DNA from: Desulfitobacterium sp050251735
GTDB lineage: Bacteria > Bacillota > Desulfitobacteriia > Desulfitobacteriales > Desulfitobacteriaceae
Assembly: GCA_050251735.1 (NCBI GenBank)
Contig: JBFWMF010000010.1
Span: 62,001-126,000 of the forward strand
DNA length: 64,000 nt
Direction of reading: 5' to 3'
Part shown: positions 1-7,316 of the stretch, in pieces
Layout of the letters: the number at the start of each line of letters is the position of its first letter
Numbering within the stretch: position 1 is the stretch's first letter
Notes under the pieces: model-generated
Seen by the model: only the letters and a program-made list of their open reading frames with translations
Database searches by the model: none
Told to the model about the DNA's origin: nothing
Made by a program: the position numbers and the translations under genes

Positions 1-1
1 A

Positions 2-664
2 GCGAATGTATTAGATCCCGGTACCGAACAGACCATTGTCCAAAACTCTGCAGCATTAGCGCAAAAGACTAAAGCCCAAGTTGTGGTGGTTACCACGAAT
101 GATCTGGATGGGTATGAGCCGGAGGAGTATGCTTTAGCCATCTTAAGGGGATGGGGTATCGGGGATAAACAGCTCAATAATGGCTTGTTGATTTTAGTAT
201 CTCCTAAGGAACGGGTTTCCCGAATCGAGGTCGGTTATGGCTTAGAAGGAGCTCTTCCTGATGCTAAGACAGGTCGGATCCAAGATGAATATATGATTCC
301 GTATTTCCAAGAAAACAATTATGATCAGGGGATACTGAACGGGTATCTTGCCTTTGTTCAGGAAGTGGCTGCGGAGTACCAGGTTGTGTTGGATAGTGGC
401 TCACCCCAAGCCCTTTACCCATCTTCATCCTCCACAGGAGATGAATTCGATCAATTAGCTGCCTTGCCCCCGTGGGTCAAAGTCCTAGGTATCATCGGGC
501 TTATTTTCCTCTTCTACCTTGATCATCGTTATTTCGACGGCTTCATCTTCGGCATGATTATCGGCATGCTGATGAGAGGTGGCCGTGGTGGCGGTGGTGG
601 TGGCGGAGGCTTCGGAGGCGGTGGTGGATCCGGCGGTGGCGGAGGCAGTACGAGACGTTGGTAG
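2..664 (+). CDS. TPM-domain (YgcG-type) membrane protein, 5'-truncated by window edge
   Basis: The reading frame is open from base 2, so the true start lies before the window. The first part (about 100 residues, with VLDPGTEQ and a run of valines before TTND) matches the TPM fold found in YgcG-like proteins and photosystem II repair proteins. A short ser/pro linker follows, then one membrane segment (about residues 160-185 of the visible part) and a C-terminal tail made almost only of glycine with a final TRRW. That order of TPM domain, membrane helix and glycine-rich tail is typical of secreted, membrane-anchored YgcG proteins; such a protein would normally carry a signal peptide upstream. 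The exact biochemical role of the family is uncertain. The gene is monocistronic at its 3' end, because a riboswitch starts about 60 bases later. Confidence 0.85.
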   Translation, partial: ANVLDPGTEQTIVQNSAALAQKTKAQVVVVTTNDLDGYEPEEYALAILRGWGIGDKQLNNGLLILVSPKERVSRIEVGYGLEGALPDAKTGRIQDEYMIPYFQENNYDQGILNGYLAFVQEVAAEYQVVLDSGSPQALYPSSSSTGDEFDQLAALPPWVKVLGIIGLIFLFYLDHRYFDGFIFGMIIGMLMRGGRGGGGGGGGFGGGGGSGGGGGSTRRW

Positions 665-724
665 GATGGATGCTTCTTGACACCCTAGTTTGCAGATGCT
701 ATGATACGAAGAAAGAGAATATGC

Positions 725-808
725 ATAGGGGAGCTGGAGAACGGCTGAGAGGGAAACAAGTGTTTCCGACCCGTAGACCTGATCTAGGTAATGCTAGCGG
801 AGGGACTA
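725..808 (+). ncRNA. TPP riboswitch (THI element)
   Basis: The conserved blocks are present in order: GGGGAGC near 728, CTGAGA at 745-750, a GGAAACAAGTGTTTCC side hairpin at 752-767, then ACCTGATCTAGGTAATGC and GCGGAGGGA ending near 805. These are the pyrimidine- and pyrophosphate-sensing cores of the thiamine pyrophosphate aptamer. A terminator follows at 853-878, so the likely mode is transcription termination when TPP is abundant, shutting off the thiamine-precursor transport genes downstream. Confidence 0.93.
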
Positions 809-852
809 AGATGTATGAGCTTACTGCTTATATACTTATGATTTATTAATTA

Positions 853-878
853 AACCTTCTGCTTGCAGAAGGTTTTTT
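853..878 (+). terminator. Riboswitch expression-platform terminator
   Basis: A 10-base perfect stem (AACCTTCTGC with GCAGAAGGTT) is followed by a T run. It sits between the TPP aptamer and the first gene, as expected for a riboswitch-controlled terminator. Confidence 0.88.
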
Positions 879-912
879 ATTATCAAGTTTTATCTAAGAA
901 GGAGAATGTGAA

Positions 913-1209
913 ATGATTAATGCCAGTGTTGCTATTCAAGTGCTGCCCGCTGTAGAAGGAAAAGATGTGATCCGTGTGGTGGATAAGGTGATTGAATACT
1001 TAAAGTCTTCGGGATTAAACGTTTATGTGGGCCCTTTTGAAACCACCATCGAAGGAGAGTATGATCAATTGATGGAAATGGTTAAACGCTGTCAACTGAT
1101 CTGCATCGAGGAAGGGGCACCCAGCGTCATGTCCTATGTAAAAATTAGCTATAGGCCGGAAGGCGGGATATTGACCATCGATGAAAAGGTTACAAAGCAT
1201 CACCAATAA
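913..1209 (+). CDS. MTH1187/YkoF-family thiamine-binding protein
   Basis: This 98-residue protein has the MTH1187-type pattern: INASVAIQVLP at the start, a central VYVGPFETTIEGEYD segment and a C-terminal SYVKISYRPEGG strand. The family forms small cytoplasmic ferredoxin-like-fold proteins; YkoF of Bacillus binds thiamine or its pyrimidine part and is encoded with the thiamine-precursor transporter. The start is ATG 913 with GAAGGAG just upstream. The gene is first behind the TPP riboswitch and overlaps the permease gene by 29 bases, so the two are probably translated together. Its exact ligand cannot be read from sequence. Confidence 0.82.
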   Translation: MINASVAIQVLPAVEGKDVIRVVDKVIEYLKSSGLNVYVGPFETTIEGEYDQLMEMVKRCQLICIEEGAPSVMSYVKISYRPEGGILTIDEKVTKHHQ

Positions 1210-1960
1210 ACTGTATCCCACTGCGGTACTGATTGGTTTACTCTTAATCTGGTACGCGGTGACCTTTTTGGAAGTCGTGCCTAAATTCATGCTACCCTCC
1301 CCCGGGGATGTTGTCCGTGCTCTAATACGCTCTTTTCCTGATTTGATGCAGCATGCACGAATCACCTTGACTGAAGCCTTTGTGGGATTAACTATTAGTA
1401 TTCTGCTAGCCTTTTGGATTGCCTTATTGATGGATCGCTTCGAAGGCCTTTATAAAGCCTTTCACCCCATTTTAGTTATCACTCAAACCATTCCCACAGT
1501 GGCAATCGCGCCCCTGTTGGTGCTGTGGATGGGCTATGATATGGCACCGAAGATTGCCTTGATCGTTATGACTTGCTTTTTCCCTATGACGATCGCTCTT
1601 TTGGGAGGATTTAAGTCGTCGGATCAAGATGCCATGAATCTTATGCGCGCAATGGGGGCGAAGAAGTGGCACATTTACCGCTATATAAAGCTGCCCAATG
1701 CTCTGCCTGGTTTTTTTTCGGGCTTGCGCATATCTGTGTCTTATTCCATTGTGGGCGCAGTTATTGCCGAGTGGCTTGGGGGGAATAGTGGTCTGGGAGT
1801 TTATATGACTCGGGTCAGGAAATCCTATTCCTTTGACAAAATGTTCGCCGTGATCTTTCTTATTATTATCTTGAGCTTAGTGCTTATGAAATGCGTGGAA
1901 CTCATCGAACGAAGAGTCATGCCATGGCTGCAGACAGAGGATGCACAAAAAGAAGCATAA
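1181..1960 (+). CDS. thiX: ABC transporter permease for thiamine precursor (ThiX-like)
   Basis: A 259-residue integral membrane protein of the BPD permease superfamily (SsuC/TauC/ThiX type) with about six hydrophobic segments. The EAA loop that docks to the ATPase is visible as MRAMGAKKWHIYRYIKLPNALPG around residues 158-180. It lies between the YkoF-like gene and the substrate-binding protein, under the TPP riboswitch, which points to uptake of hydroxymethylpyrimidine or a formylamino-pyrimidine relative. The start at ATG 1181 lies inside the upstream gene and has only a weak ribosome site, so translational coupling is likely. The thiamine link is inferred from riboswitch and neighbours rather than from residues in the permease. 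Confidence 0.85.
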   Translation: MKRLQSITNKLYPTAVLIGLLLIWYAVTFLEVVPKFMLPSPGDVVRALIRSFPDLMQHARITLTEAFVGLTISILLAFWIALLMDRFEGLYKAFHPILVITQTIPTVAIAPLLVLWMGYDMAPKIALIVMTCFFPMTIALLGGFKSSDQDAMNLMRAMGAKKWHIYRYIKLPNALPGFFSGLRISVSYSIVGAVIAEWLGGNSGLGVYMTRVRKSYSFDKMFAVIFLIIILSLVLMKCVELIERRVMPWLQTEDAQKEA

Positions 1961-1963
1961 CCA

Positions 1964-1990
1964 TTCAGAGGGGTCTAATCCGCCTCTGAA
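1964..1990 (+). other. Intercistronic hairpin between thiX and thiY
   Basis: TTCAGAGG and CCTCTGAA form an 8-base stem with an 11-base loop. No T run follows, so it is more likely an mRNA stability or processing element than a terminator. Such elements are often placed ahead of the binding-protein gene, which needs higher expression. Confidence 0.45.
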
Positions 1991-2034
1991 CGAGGTAATC
2001 GTTTAATAAACCAAGCTAAGGAGAGAATTTTGAG

Positions 2035-3054
2035 ATGAAGAAGAAAATTATTGCTACTATGATCAGTGTTTTAATGGTTTTTGGGTTAGCCGGGTGTGGC
2101 TCTCAGAATAAAGCGGAAAATACAGGGAGTAACCAACAAGGGGCATCAGAAAACAAGAAGATTACCTTTGTCCTTGATTGGACTCCCAACACGAACCACA
2201 CCGGTGTCTATGTAGCTAAAGAATTAGGATATTTCCAAGATGCAGGCTTAGAGGTAGAAATTGTGCAACCACCCGAGGGCGGAGCCTTATCTTTAGTAGC
2301 TGCTGGAAAGGCGGAATTCGGTGTCAGCTTCCAAGAAGAACTGGCCTCTGCACTTACCTCGGACAGTCCCCTCGATGTGGTGGCTGTAGGGACCATTTTA
2401 CAGCATAATACCTCAGGTATTATCTCCTTAAAAGAAGATAACATTGCTAGCCCCAAAGGTATGGAGAACAAGGTTTACGCGACCTGGGATTCCCCTGTTG
2501 AAAAAGCCATTATTAAACAAGTTGTTACCAAAGATGGCGGCAACTTTGATGAGATCAACATGATTCCCAGTACAGTAACCGATGTCATTTCAGCTTTACA
2601 AACTGATGTAGATGCCATTTGGGTTTATTATGGTTGGGACGGAGTAGCTACAGAGGTTAAGGGCTTAGAAACTAACTACTTCGCATTCAAGGATATCGAT
2701 CCTGTTCTGGACTTTTACACACCAGTCATTGCAGCAAGTCCTCAGTACTTAGAAGGAAACCAAGAAACGGCTAAAGCCTTTCTAGCTGCTGTTGCTAAAG
2801 GGTATGAATATGCAATTGCTCAGCCTAAAGAAGCGGCAGAGATTCTTGTTAAATACGCACCGGAATTGGATCAGGAACTCGTCACCGCCAGCCAAGAGTA
2901 TTTAGCGAAGGAGTATAAAGCTGAAGTAGAGCAATGGGGCTTTATCGATCAGAGCCGTTGGGATAACTTCTATGCTTGGATGTATGATAACAAGCTCATT
3001 CCGAAGAAAATTGAGGCTGGCCAAGGCTTTACCAATGCTTATCTGCCTAAGTAG
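2035..3054 (+). CDS. thiY: Pyrimidine-precursor substrate-binding lipoprotein (ThiY-like, NMT1/THI5 fold)
   Basis: A 339-residue periplasmic-type binding protein anchored as a lipoprotein: a positively charged start, a hydrophobic stretch and the lipobox LAGCG around residue 22. The mature part opens with TFVLDWTPNTNHTGVYVAK, the hallmark of the NMT1/THI5-like family that binds thiamine pyrimidine precursors. Further typical segments are GYFQDAGLEVEIVQPPEGG and SALQTDVDAIWVYYGW. It starts at ATG 2035 behind GGAGAGAA and is followed by the ATPase gene. With ThiX and ThiZ it forms a complete importer for a formylaminopyrimidine or hydroxymethylpyrimidine compound. Ligand choice is family knowledge, not seen directly. 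Confidence 0.92.
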   Translation: MKKKIIATMISVLMVFGLAGCGSQNKAENTGSNQQGASENKKITFVLDWTPNTNHTGVYVAKELGYFQDAGLEVEIVQPPEGGALSLVAAGKAEFGVSFQEELASALTSDSPLDVVAVGTILQHNTSGIISLKEDNIASPKGMENKVYATWDSPVEKAIIKQVVTKDGGNFDEINMIPSTVTDVISALQTDVDAIWVYYGWDGVATEVKGLETNYFAFKDIDPVLDFYTPVIAASPQYLEGNQETAKAFLAAVAKGYEYAIAQPKEAAEILVKYAPELDQELVTASQEYLAKEYKAEVEQWGFIDQSRWDNFYAWMYDNKLIPKKIEAGQGFTNAYLPK

Positions 3055-3111
3055 ACAGCTCTTTTTAATAAGATCGTAGATGCGGAAACGCGCAAAAAGT
3101 CGGGAGTTATA

Positions 3112-3858
3112 ATGAGTAAGATAAAGCTGGAAACGCGTAACATCTCGAAAAGTTATGCGGGTGAGTTAACCATTAGAAATATTAATATTCGCTTGGGTGA
3201 AAACGAATTAGTGAGCTTGCTCGGCGTAAGCGGTATTGGCAAAAGTACACTCTTTAATGTGATTGCCGGTGTGCAGGTCCCAGACTCAGGTCAAGTGCTG
3301 ATAGAGGGGCAGGACATCACGGGGAAGACAGGTAAAGTCAGTTATATGCAGCAAAAGGACCTCATGCAGCCTCACTTAACTGTCTTGGATAATGTGGCAC
3401 TACCCCTTTTCATCCGGGGAGTCAAGAAGAGCCAGGCTCGGGAAGAGGCTGCCAGCCACTTCCGGGATTTTGGCCTCGAGGGGACTGCTAAGAAGTATCC
3501 TACCCAACTATCCGGAGGGATGCGGCAACGAGCGGCTTTGCTGAGAACGTATTTGTTCTCGCAAGAAGTAGCTCTTTTCGATGAACCTTTTTCCGCTTTA
3601 GATGCCATCACGAAGAGTGCAATGCATCATTGGTATCTGGATCTTATGGATCGCATTAATATGTCCTCCTTATTCATTACCCACGATATCGATGAGGCGA
3701 TCCTGCTTTCCGACCGAGTCTATATCATGACAGGTCCCCCCGGGATCATTGCTCATGAAATCCTTATCGATACCCCTCGACCTCGTGGGGATGAGTTTCT
3801 ATTATCTGATGCGTTCATGGCATACAAACGGCAGATCATAAAGCTTATGAGCCTATAA
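3112..3858 (+). CDS. thiZ: ABC transporter ATP-binding protein (ThiZ-like)
   Basis: A 248-residue ABC ATPase. The Walker A motif reads GVSGIGKST (about residues 38-46), the signature LSGGMRQRAAL is near residue 130, Walker B ends in ALFDEPFSALD, and the H-loop is FITHD. The P-loop has valine and isoleucine where many family members have serine and glycine (GVSGIGKST), which is still a functional pattern. It is the last gene of the riboswitch-controlled set and is followed by a strong terminator. It powers import by the ThiX/ThiY pair. Confidence 0.92.
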   Translation: MSKIKLETRNISKSYAGELTIRNINIRLGENELVSLLGVSGIGKSTLFNVIAGVQVPDSGQVLIEGQDITGKTGKVSYMQQKDLMQPHLTVLDNVALPLFIRGVKKSQAREEAASHFRDFGLEGTAKKYPTQLSGGMRQRAALLRTYLFSQEVALFDEPFSALDAITKSAMHHWYLDLMDRINMSSLFITHDIDEAILLSDRVYIMTGPPGIIAHEILIDTPRPRGDEFLLSDAFMAYKRQIIKLMSL

Positions 3859-3867
3859 TGCTATATT

Positions 3868-3903
3868 ACCCAGGCATTACGTGTAGTGCCTGGGTGTTTT
3901 TTT
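3868..3903 (+). terminator. Terminator of the thiamine-precursor transport operon
   Basis: ACCCAGGCA and TGCCTGGGT form the core of a stem with a small loop, followed by a T-rich run. It lies 10 bases after the ThiZ stop. Confidence 0.9.
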
Positions 3904-3914
3904 AATAAAGGACT

Positions 3915-3934
3915 TTTTCTATTTTCATAGAAAA
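3915..3934. promoter_or_regulatory. Palindrome upstream of the CooA-like regulator gene
   Basis: TTTTCTAT and ATAGAAAA form a perfect 8-4-8 inverted repeat 67 bases before the regulator start. It could be an operator for control of the regulator itself. It does not resemble the CooA-type site found ahead of cooF, so a different protein may bind here. Confidence 0.4.
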
Positions 3935-4000
3935 CTAGATATATCATTGTCAGATTATTGAGTACATTTTGGTATGCTGGCCAAGAAGGGATGTGGAGCC

Positions 4001-4678
4001 ATGCCCAACCCGAAGAACATACCTGACCTGGGGATATTCCCCTTTTTTAATGGACTGCCACCAGCTTTGCTGGAGTCTTGGAAAAAGTACTTTAATCGAA
4101 AAAGTTTTGCCAAGCGACAGAGATTAGTTTTTCCCTCTACTGGCTCCGATGTTATTTTTTTTGTTCTCTCAGGTGAGGTGAAGATCGCTTATTCATCTGA
4201 GGACGGTAAGGAATTTACAATTACTATTCTTTCAGCTGGGGAAGTTTACAGTGAACACTCTTTAGCCATGGCAACGGCGATTGAAAAAACAGAGGTGCTT
4301 TATATCAATATGGCTGATTTTCGTAGCATAATGGATGAGTCACCTGAAGTTGCCCGACGCTTAGTTCGTCTGCTGGGGACGATACTGCGCTTGACCAATG
4401 ACTTGATTGCTGACTTGGCATTTCGTGAAACAGCATCGCGTTTGGCCCGCGTTTTTTGGCGAACTTTGCAGGCCAAGAATATAACAATGAAACAAAAGCG
4501 TGATACCATTCATCTCACCCATGAGGAATTAGCTTCATTATGTGGAAGTACTCGCCAAACTATCAATGAAATATTGCGTCATTGGGAACAGCAGGGTATT
4601 CTGGAACTACATCGAGGGTATGTGGTACTATTAAAACCTGAAAAACTATGGGTAAAAGTAAGCCACGACCATGCGTAA
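4001..4678 (+). CDS. cooA: CooA-like CO-sensing regulator, Crp/Fnr family
   Basis: About 225 residues: an N-terminal cyclic-nucleotide-binding-type beta roll, a long dimer helix, and a C-terminal winged helix with the HTH stretch LTHEELASLCGSTRQTINE. The roll ends in GEVYSEHS; the histidine sits where CooA of Rhodospirillum rubrum has His77 in GDMFCMHS, the heme ligand that signals CO binding. The following EKTEVLYINM also parallels CooA. The cysteine that ligates oxidised R. rubrum heme is replaced by serine here, as is tolerated in other CooA proteins. The start ATG 4001 is chosen because AAGGGA lies 9 bases upstream, while ATG 3974 has no ribosome site. Its position just before cooFS and a perfect CooA-type palindrome supports the call; a general Crp/Fnr role is the alternative. 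Confidence 0.78.
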   Translation: MPNPKNIPDLGIFPFFNGLPPALLESWKKYFNRKSFAKRQRLVFPSTGSDVIFFVLSGEVKIAYSSEDGKEFTITILSAGEVYSEHSLAMATAIEKTEVLYINMADFRSIMDESPEVARRLVRLLGTILRLTNDLIADLAFRETASRLARVFWRTLQAKNITMKQKRDTIHLTHEELASLCGSTRQTINEILRHWEQQGILELHRGYVVLLKPEKLWVKVSHDHA

Positions 4679-4736
4679 GGCAGCGCTGTAAGGGAGCGGA
4701 ATCTTATTGTAGGTGTTATAAAGTAGTCGGATTGTA

Positions 4737-4762
4737 AAGGTACTGTAAAAGTGCCTTTTTTG
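4737..4762 (+). terminator. Weak terminator after the CooA-like gene
   Basis: AAGGTAC and GTGCCTT pair imperfectly around a short loop and run into six Ts. It lies about 60 bases after the regulator stop, separating it from the cooF promoter. Confidence 0.55.
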
Positions 4763-4807
4763 TTTGCCCTCGCTTTTCTCAGATAATATCCCTGCAATTC
4801 GAGGTAA

Positions 4808-4845
4808 TGTCGCTAAGCCGACAGTAATTATCTGAAAATTATAAT
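4808..4845 (+). promoter_or_regulatory. CooA-type operator and promoter of cooFS
   Basis: Bases 4808-4823 read TGTCG-N6-CGACA, a perfect two-fold palindrome identical to the consensus bound by CooA at the coo promoters of Rhodospirillum rubrum. A TATAAT -10 box follows at 4840-4845. Transcription would then start near 4852 and the operator centre would lie about 36 bases upstream, close to an activator position overlapping the -35 region. No good -35 hexamer is present, as expected for an activator-dependent promoter. Confidence 0.8.
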
Positions 4846-4897
4846 AGTATAGACTTATCAGAATAAAATAGTGCATGTTTTGGTAAGGAGGGATAAC

Positions 4898-5398
4898 GTG
4901 AAACAGTTACTGGTACGCTCAGAGAGTTGCGTGGGGTGCAAAAGCTGTGAACTGGCGTGTGCTGTAGCCCATTCCCAATCGAAGCAGTTGTTTGCAGCAA
5001 TCTTTGAAGGAGATCTTCCTCACAAGCGTGTCTTTGTAGAGACAGACGGGATCGTGAATATGCCCTTGCAGTGTCGACAATGCTCTGACACACCTTGTGT
5101 TCACGCCTGCATGGCTGGGGCCATGCGAGTTGATCCTGCTACCGGTTTGGTACAGGTCAAGTCGGAGAAATGTGTCGGATGCTGGATGTGCGTCATGGTT
5201 TGTCCTTTTGGTGTTATTAGCCAAGGCCCAGCCCGCCAGGTTGTGAAATGCGATCGTTGCCGGGAGCTGGACTATGAGCCAGCCTGTGTCTCGGCCTGCC
5301 CGACGAAAGCAATCCAATTTGTTGAAGTAGACGGATTTGCTAGTGGCACCCGTAAATCTTGGATGAATCAACTAAAGGAGGTTAATCATCATGCTTAA
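4898..5398 (+). CDS. cooF: CooF-like 4Fe-4S electron transfer protein
   Basis: A 166-residue polyferredoxin with four cysteine clusters: CVGCKSCELAC at the start, CRQCSDTPCVHAC near residue 52, CVGCWMCVMVCPFG near residue 86 and CDRCRELDYEPACVSACP near residue 115. The pattern matches CooF and the related HycB/HydN family, which carry electrons from CO dehydrogenase to partners. The start is GTG 4898, because AAGGAGGG lies 5 bases upstream; an in-frame GTG at 4871 has no ribosome site. The end overlaps cooS by 8 bases, so the two are co-translated. With no hydrogenase genes nearby, the electron acceptor is more likely the FAD protein encoded after cooS. Confidence 0.9.
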   Translation: MKQLLVRSESCVGCKSCELACAVAHSQSKQLFAAIFEGDLPHKRVFVETDGIVNMPLQCRQCSDTPCVHACMAGAMRVDPATGLVQVKSEKCVGCWMCVMVCPFGVISQGPARQVVKCDRCRELDYEPACVSACPTKAIQFVEVDGFASGTRKSWMNQLKEVNHHA

Positions 5399-7298
5399 TA
5401 TCCGCAGTATTGATCCAGCAGCCTTGGATCTAGCTAAAAAGGCTGATAGGGATGGTATCGAAACCGTATGGGATCGCTACGAAAAGCAACAGCCTCAGTG
5501 TGGGTTTGGGAGTTTAGGACTCTGTTGTCGTCACTGTATTCAAGGGCCTTGCCGGATTGATCCCTTTGGTAAGGGACCCGACAAGGGAATTTGCGGTGCT
5601 ACAGCCGACGTAATTGTTGCTCGAAATTTATTGCGCCAGGTAGCAGCCGGTGCTGCAGCCCATGTGGATCACGCCTATGAGGCGGTGGAGGCCTTAGAGT
5701 TGGCCGCGGAAGGCAAAATCGACTACCCTATTACAGATCTCAATAAATTAAAAGCCATTGCTACTGGTTTAGGCTTAGAAACAGAAAACAAAGAACCCAA
5801 TAAATTGGCCTTAGAGGTGGTTCAAGTAGCCTATGAGGATATGGGCAACCATCAGAAACAGCCCATGAAATGGGTGAGTGCCCATGCGCCAAAGCAGCGG
5901 CTAGAGGTTTGGGAATCCTTGGGGATACTGCCGCGCAATCCTGATCGAGAAATTCGGGAAGCGATGCATCAGACCACCATGGGTATGGATGCAGACCCTG
6001 TCAACCTTATTTTAGCAACTGCTAAGCAGGGATTGGTGGACGGCTATGCCGGACTGAAGCTCGCCACAGATATGCAGGACATTTTGTTTGGGACACCGGC
6101 ACCCGTGGTGACTGAAGCAAACTTAGGAGTACTAAAAGAAGATTATGTGAATCTGATTGTCCACGGTCATGTGCCACTACTGTCAGAGAAAATTGTTCAA
6201 TGGGCGAAGACCCTCTCCCCTGAAGCAGAGGCTGTAGGAGCCAAAGGGGTACAAGTGGCCGGAATCTGCTGCACCGGTAATGAAGTCCTTATGCGTCAAG
6301 GTGTTCCTCTAGCAACCAATTACCTCGCCCAAGAATTAGCCATTGTCACCGGAGCGGTAGATACCATGGTCGTTGATGTCCAATGCATTATGCCTTCTTT
6401 AGGGCAGATTGCTTCTTGTTACCATACTGAATTGATTACTACCATGCCCATAGTGAAGATTCCCGGCGCCACTCATATACCTTTTACCCTAGAACATGCC
6501 GATGAAGCTGCTCAAGAGATCGTCAGAAAAGCAATCGCTGCCTATGCTAAAAGGGATCCCAACAAGGTTTATATCCCCGATTATCGGGCCAAGATTATGG
6601 CTGGCTTTAGCGTGGAGGCCATTGTCGGCGCCTTGTCCAAGCTGGATGCAGACCAGCCCTTAAAACCCCTAGTAGATAATATCGTCAACGGTAACATCGT
6701 CGGCGTTGTAGCCACTGTAGGCTGTAACAATGTCAAAGTAGCCCAAGATATCTTCCATGTGGAAATGGTCAAGGAGCTTTTAAAGAACAATATTTTGGTC
6801 GTGGCTACCGGTTGTTCTGCTCATGCTTTGGCAAAAGCAGGAATGATGAACTCGGAGGGAGCAGAGAAATATGCCGGTGATTCTCTAAAGGCGGTGCTTA
6901 CAGCGATTGGTGAAGCTGCCGGCTTAGGTGCTCCACTGCCACCGGTATTGCATATGGGGAGCTGCGTGGATAACTCACGGATCGGAGATTTAGTGACGGC
7001 ATTAGCTGGTTACCTTGGGGTAGACACTGCCGCTCTGCCTGTAGCCGCCAGCGCTCCAGAACCCCAGCATGAAAAGGCCCTCAGTATAGGGACCTGGGCT
7101 GTTACCATGGGATTTACCACCCACTTGGGTGTTGTGCCTCCTGTCTTAGGGAGCAAGCAGGTGAGCGAGCTTCTTACAGCTGGGCTCACTGACGTTATCG
7201 GCGGAAAGTTCTATGTGGAAACAGATCCCCAAACAGCAGCCCATGGGCTTATAGAGGATATCCGCAAGAAAAGACAGGCACTGGGCTTGGACCAATAA
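5391..7298 (+). CDS. cooS: Carbon monoxide dehydrogenase, Ni-Fe-S catalytic subunit
   Basis: A 635-residue homodimeric-type CODH that oxidises CO to CO2. Cys37 and Cys45 fit the inter-subunit D cluster; Cys46, Cys49, Cys54 and Cys68 fit the B cluster, each exactly two residues earlier than in CODH II of Carboxydothermus. The C-cluster ligand segments are all present: VHGHVPLLSE, GICCTGNE, DVQCIMPS, VGCNN, GCSAHA and GSCVDNSRIG. The catalytic lysine segment EKALSIGTWAV is also kept. The length is normal for CooS. An AAAGGAGG site lies 8 bases before the ATG. There is no CooC, CooT or CooJ maturation gene in the window, so nickel insertion factors must come from elsewhere or be dispensable. Confidence 0.97.
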   Translation: MLNIRSIDPAALDLAKKADRDGIETVWDRYEKQQPQCGFGSLGLCCRHCIQGPCRIDPFGKGPDKGICGATADVIVARNLLRQVAAGAAAHVDHAYEAVEALELAAEGKIDYPITDLNKLKAIATGLGLETENKEPNKLALEVVQVAYEDMGNHQKQPMKWVSAHAPKQRLEVWESLGILPRNPDREIREAMHQTTMGMDADPVNLILATAKQGLVDGYAGLKLATDMQDILFGTPAPVVTEANLGVLKEDYVNLIVHGHVPLLSEKIVQWAKTLSPEAEAVGAKGVQVAGICCTGNEVLMRQGVPLATNYLAQELAIVTGAVDTMVVDVQCIMPSLGQIASCYHTELITTMPIVKIPGATHIPFTLEHADEAAQEIVRKAIAAYAKRDPNKVYIPDYRAKIMAGFSVEAIVGALSKLDADQPLKPLVDNIVNGNIVGVVATVGCNNVKVAQDIFHVEMVKELLKNNILVVATGCSAHALAKAGMMNSEGAEKYAGDSLKAVLTAIGEAAGLGAPLPPVLHMGSCVDNSRIGDLVTALAGYLGVDTAALPVAASAPEPQHEKALSIGTWAVTMGFTTHLGVVPPVLGSKQVSELLTAGLTDVIGGKFYVETDPQTAAHGLIEDIRKKRQALGLDQ

Positions 7299-7316
7299 GC
7301 ACTGGGGGGAACCTCT

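Noticed and set aside
658..849. A 63-codon frame overlapping the end of the TPM gene
   Set aside because: It runs straight through the TPP riboswitch, has no ribosome site and no protein character.
4919..5371. A 150-codon minus-strand frame opposite cooF
   Set aside because: It is a shadow of the cysteine-rich cooF frame, without a ribosome site.
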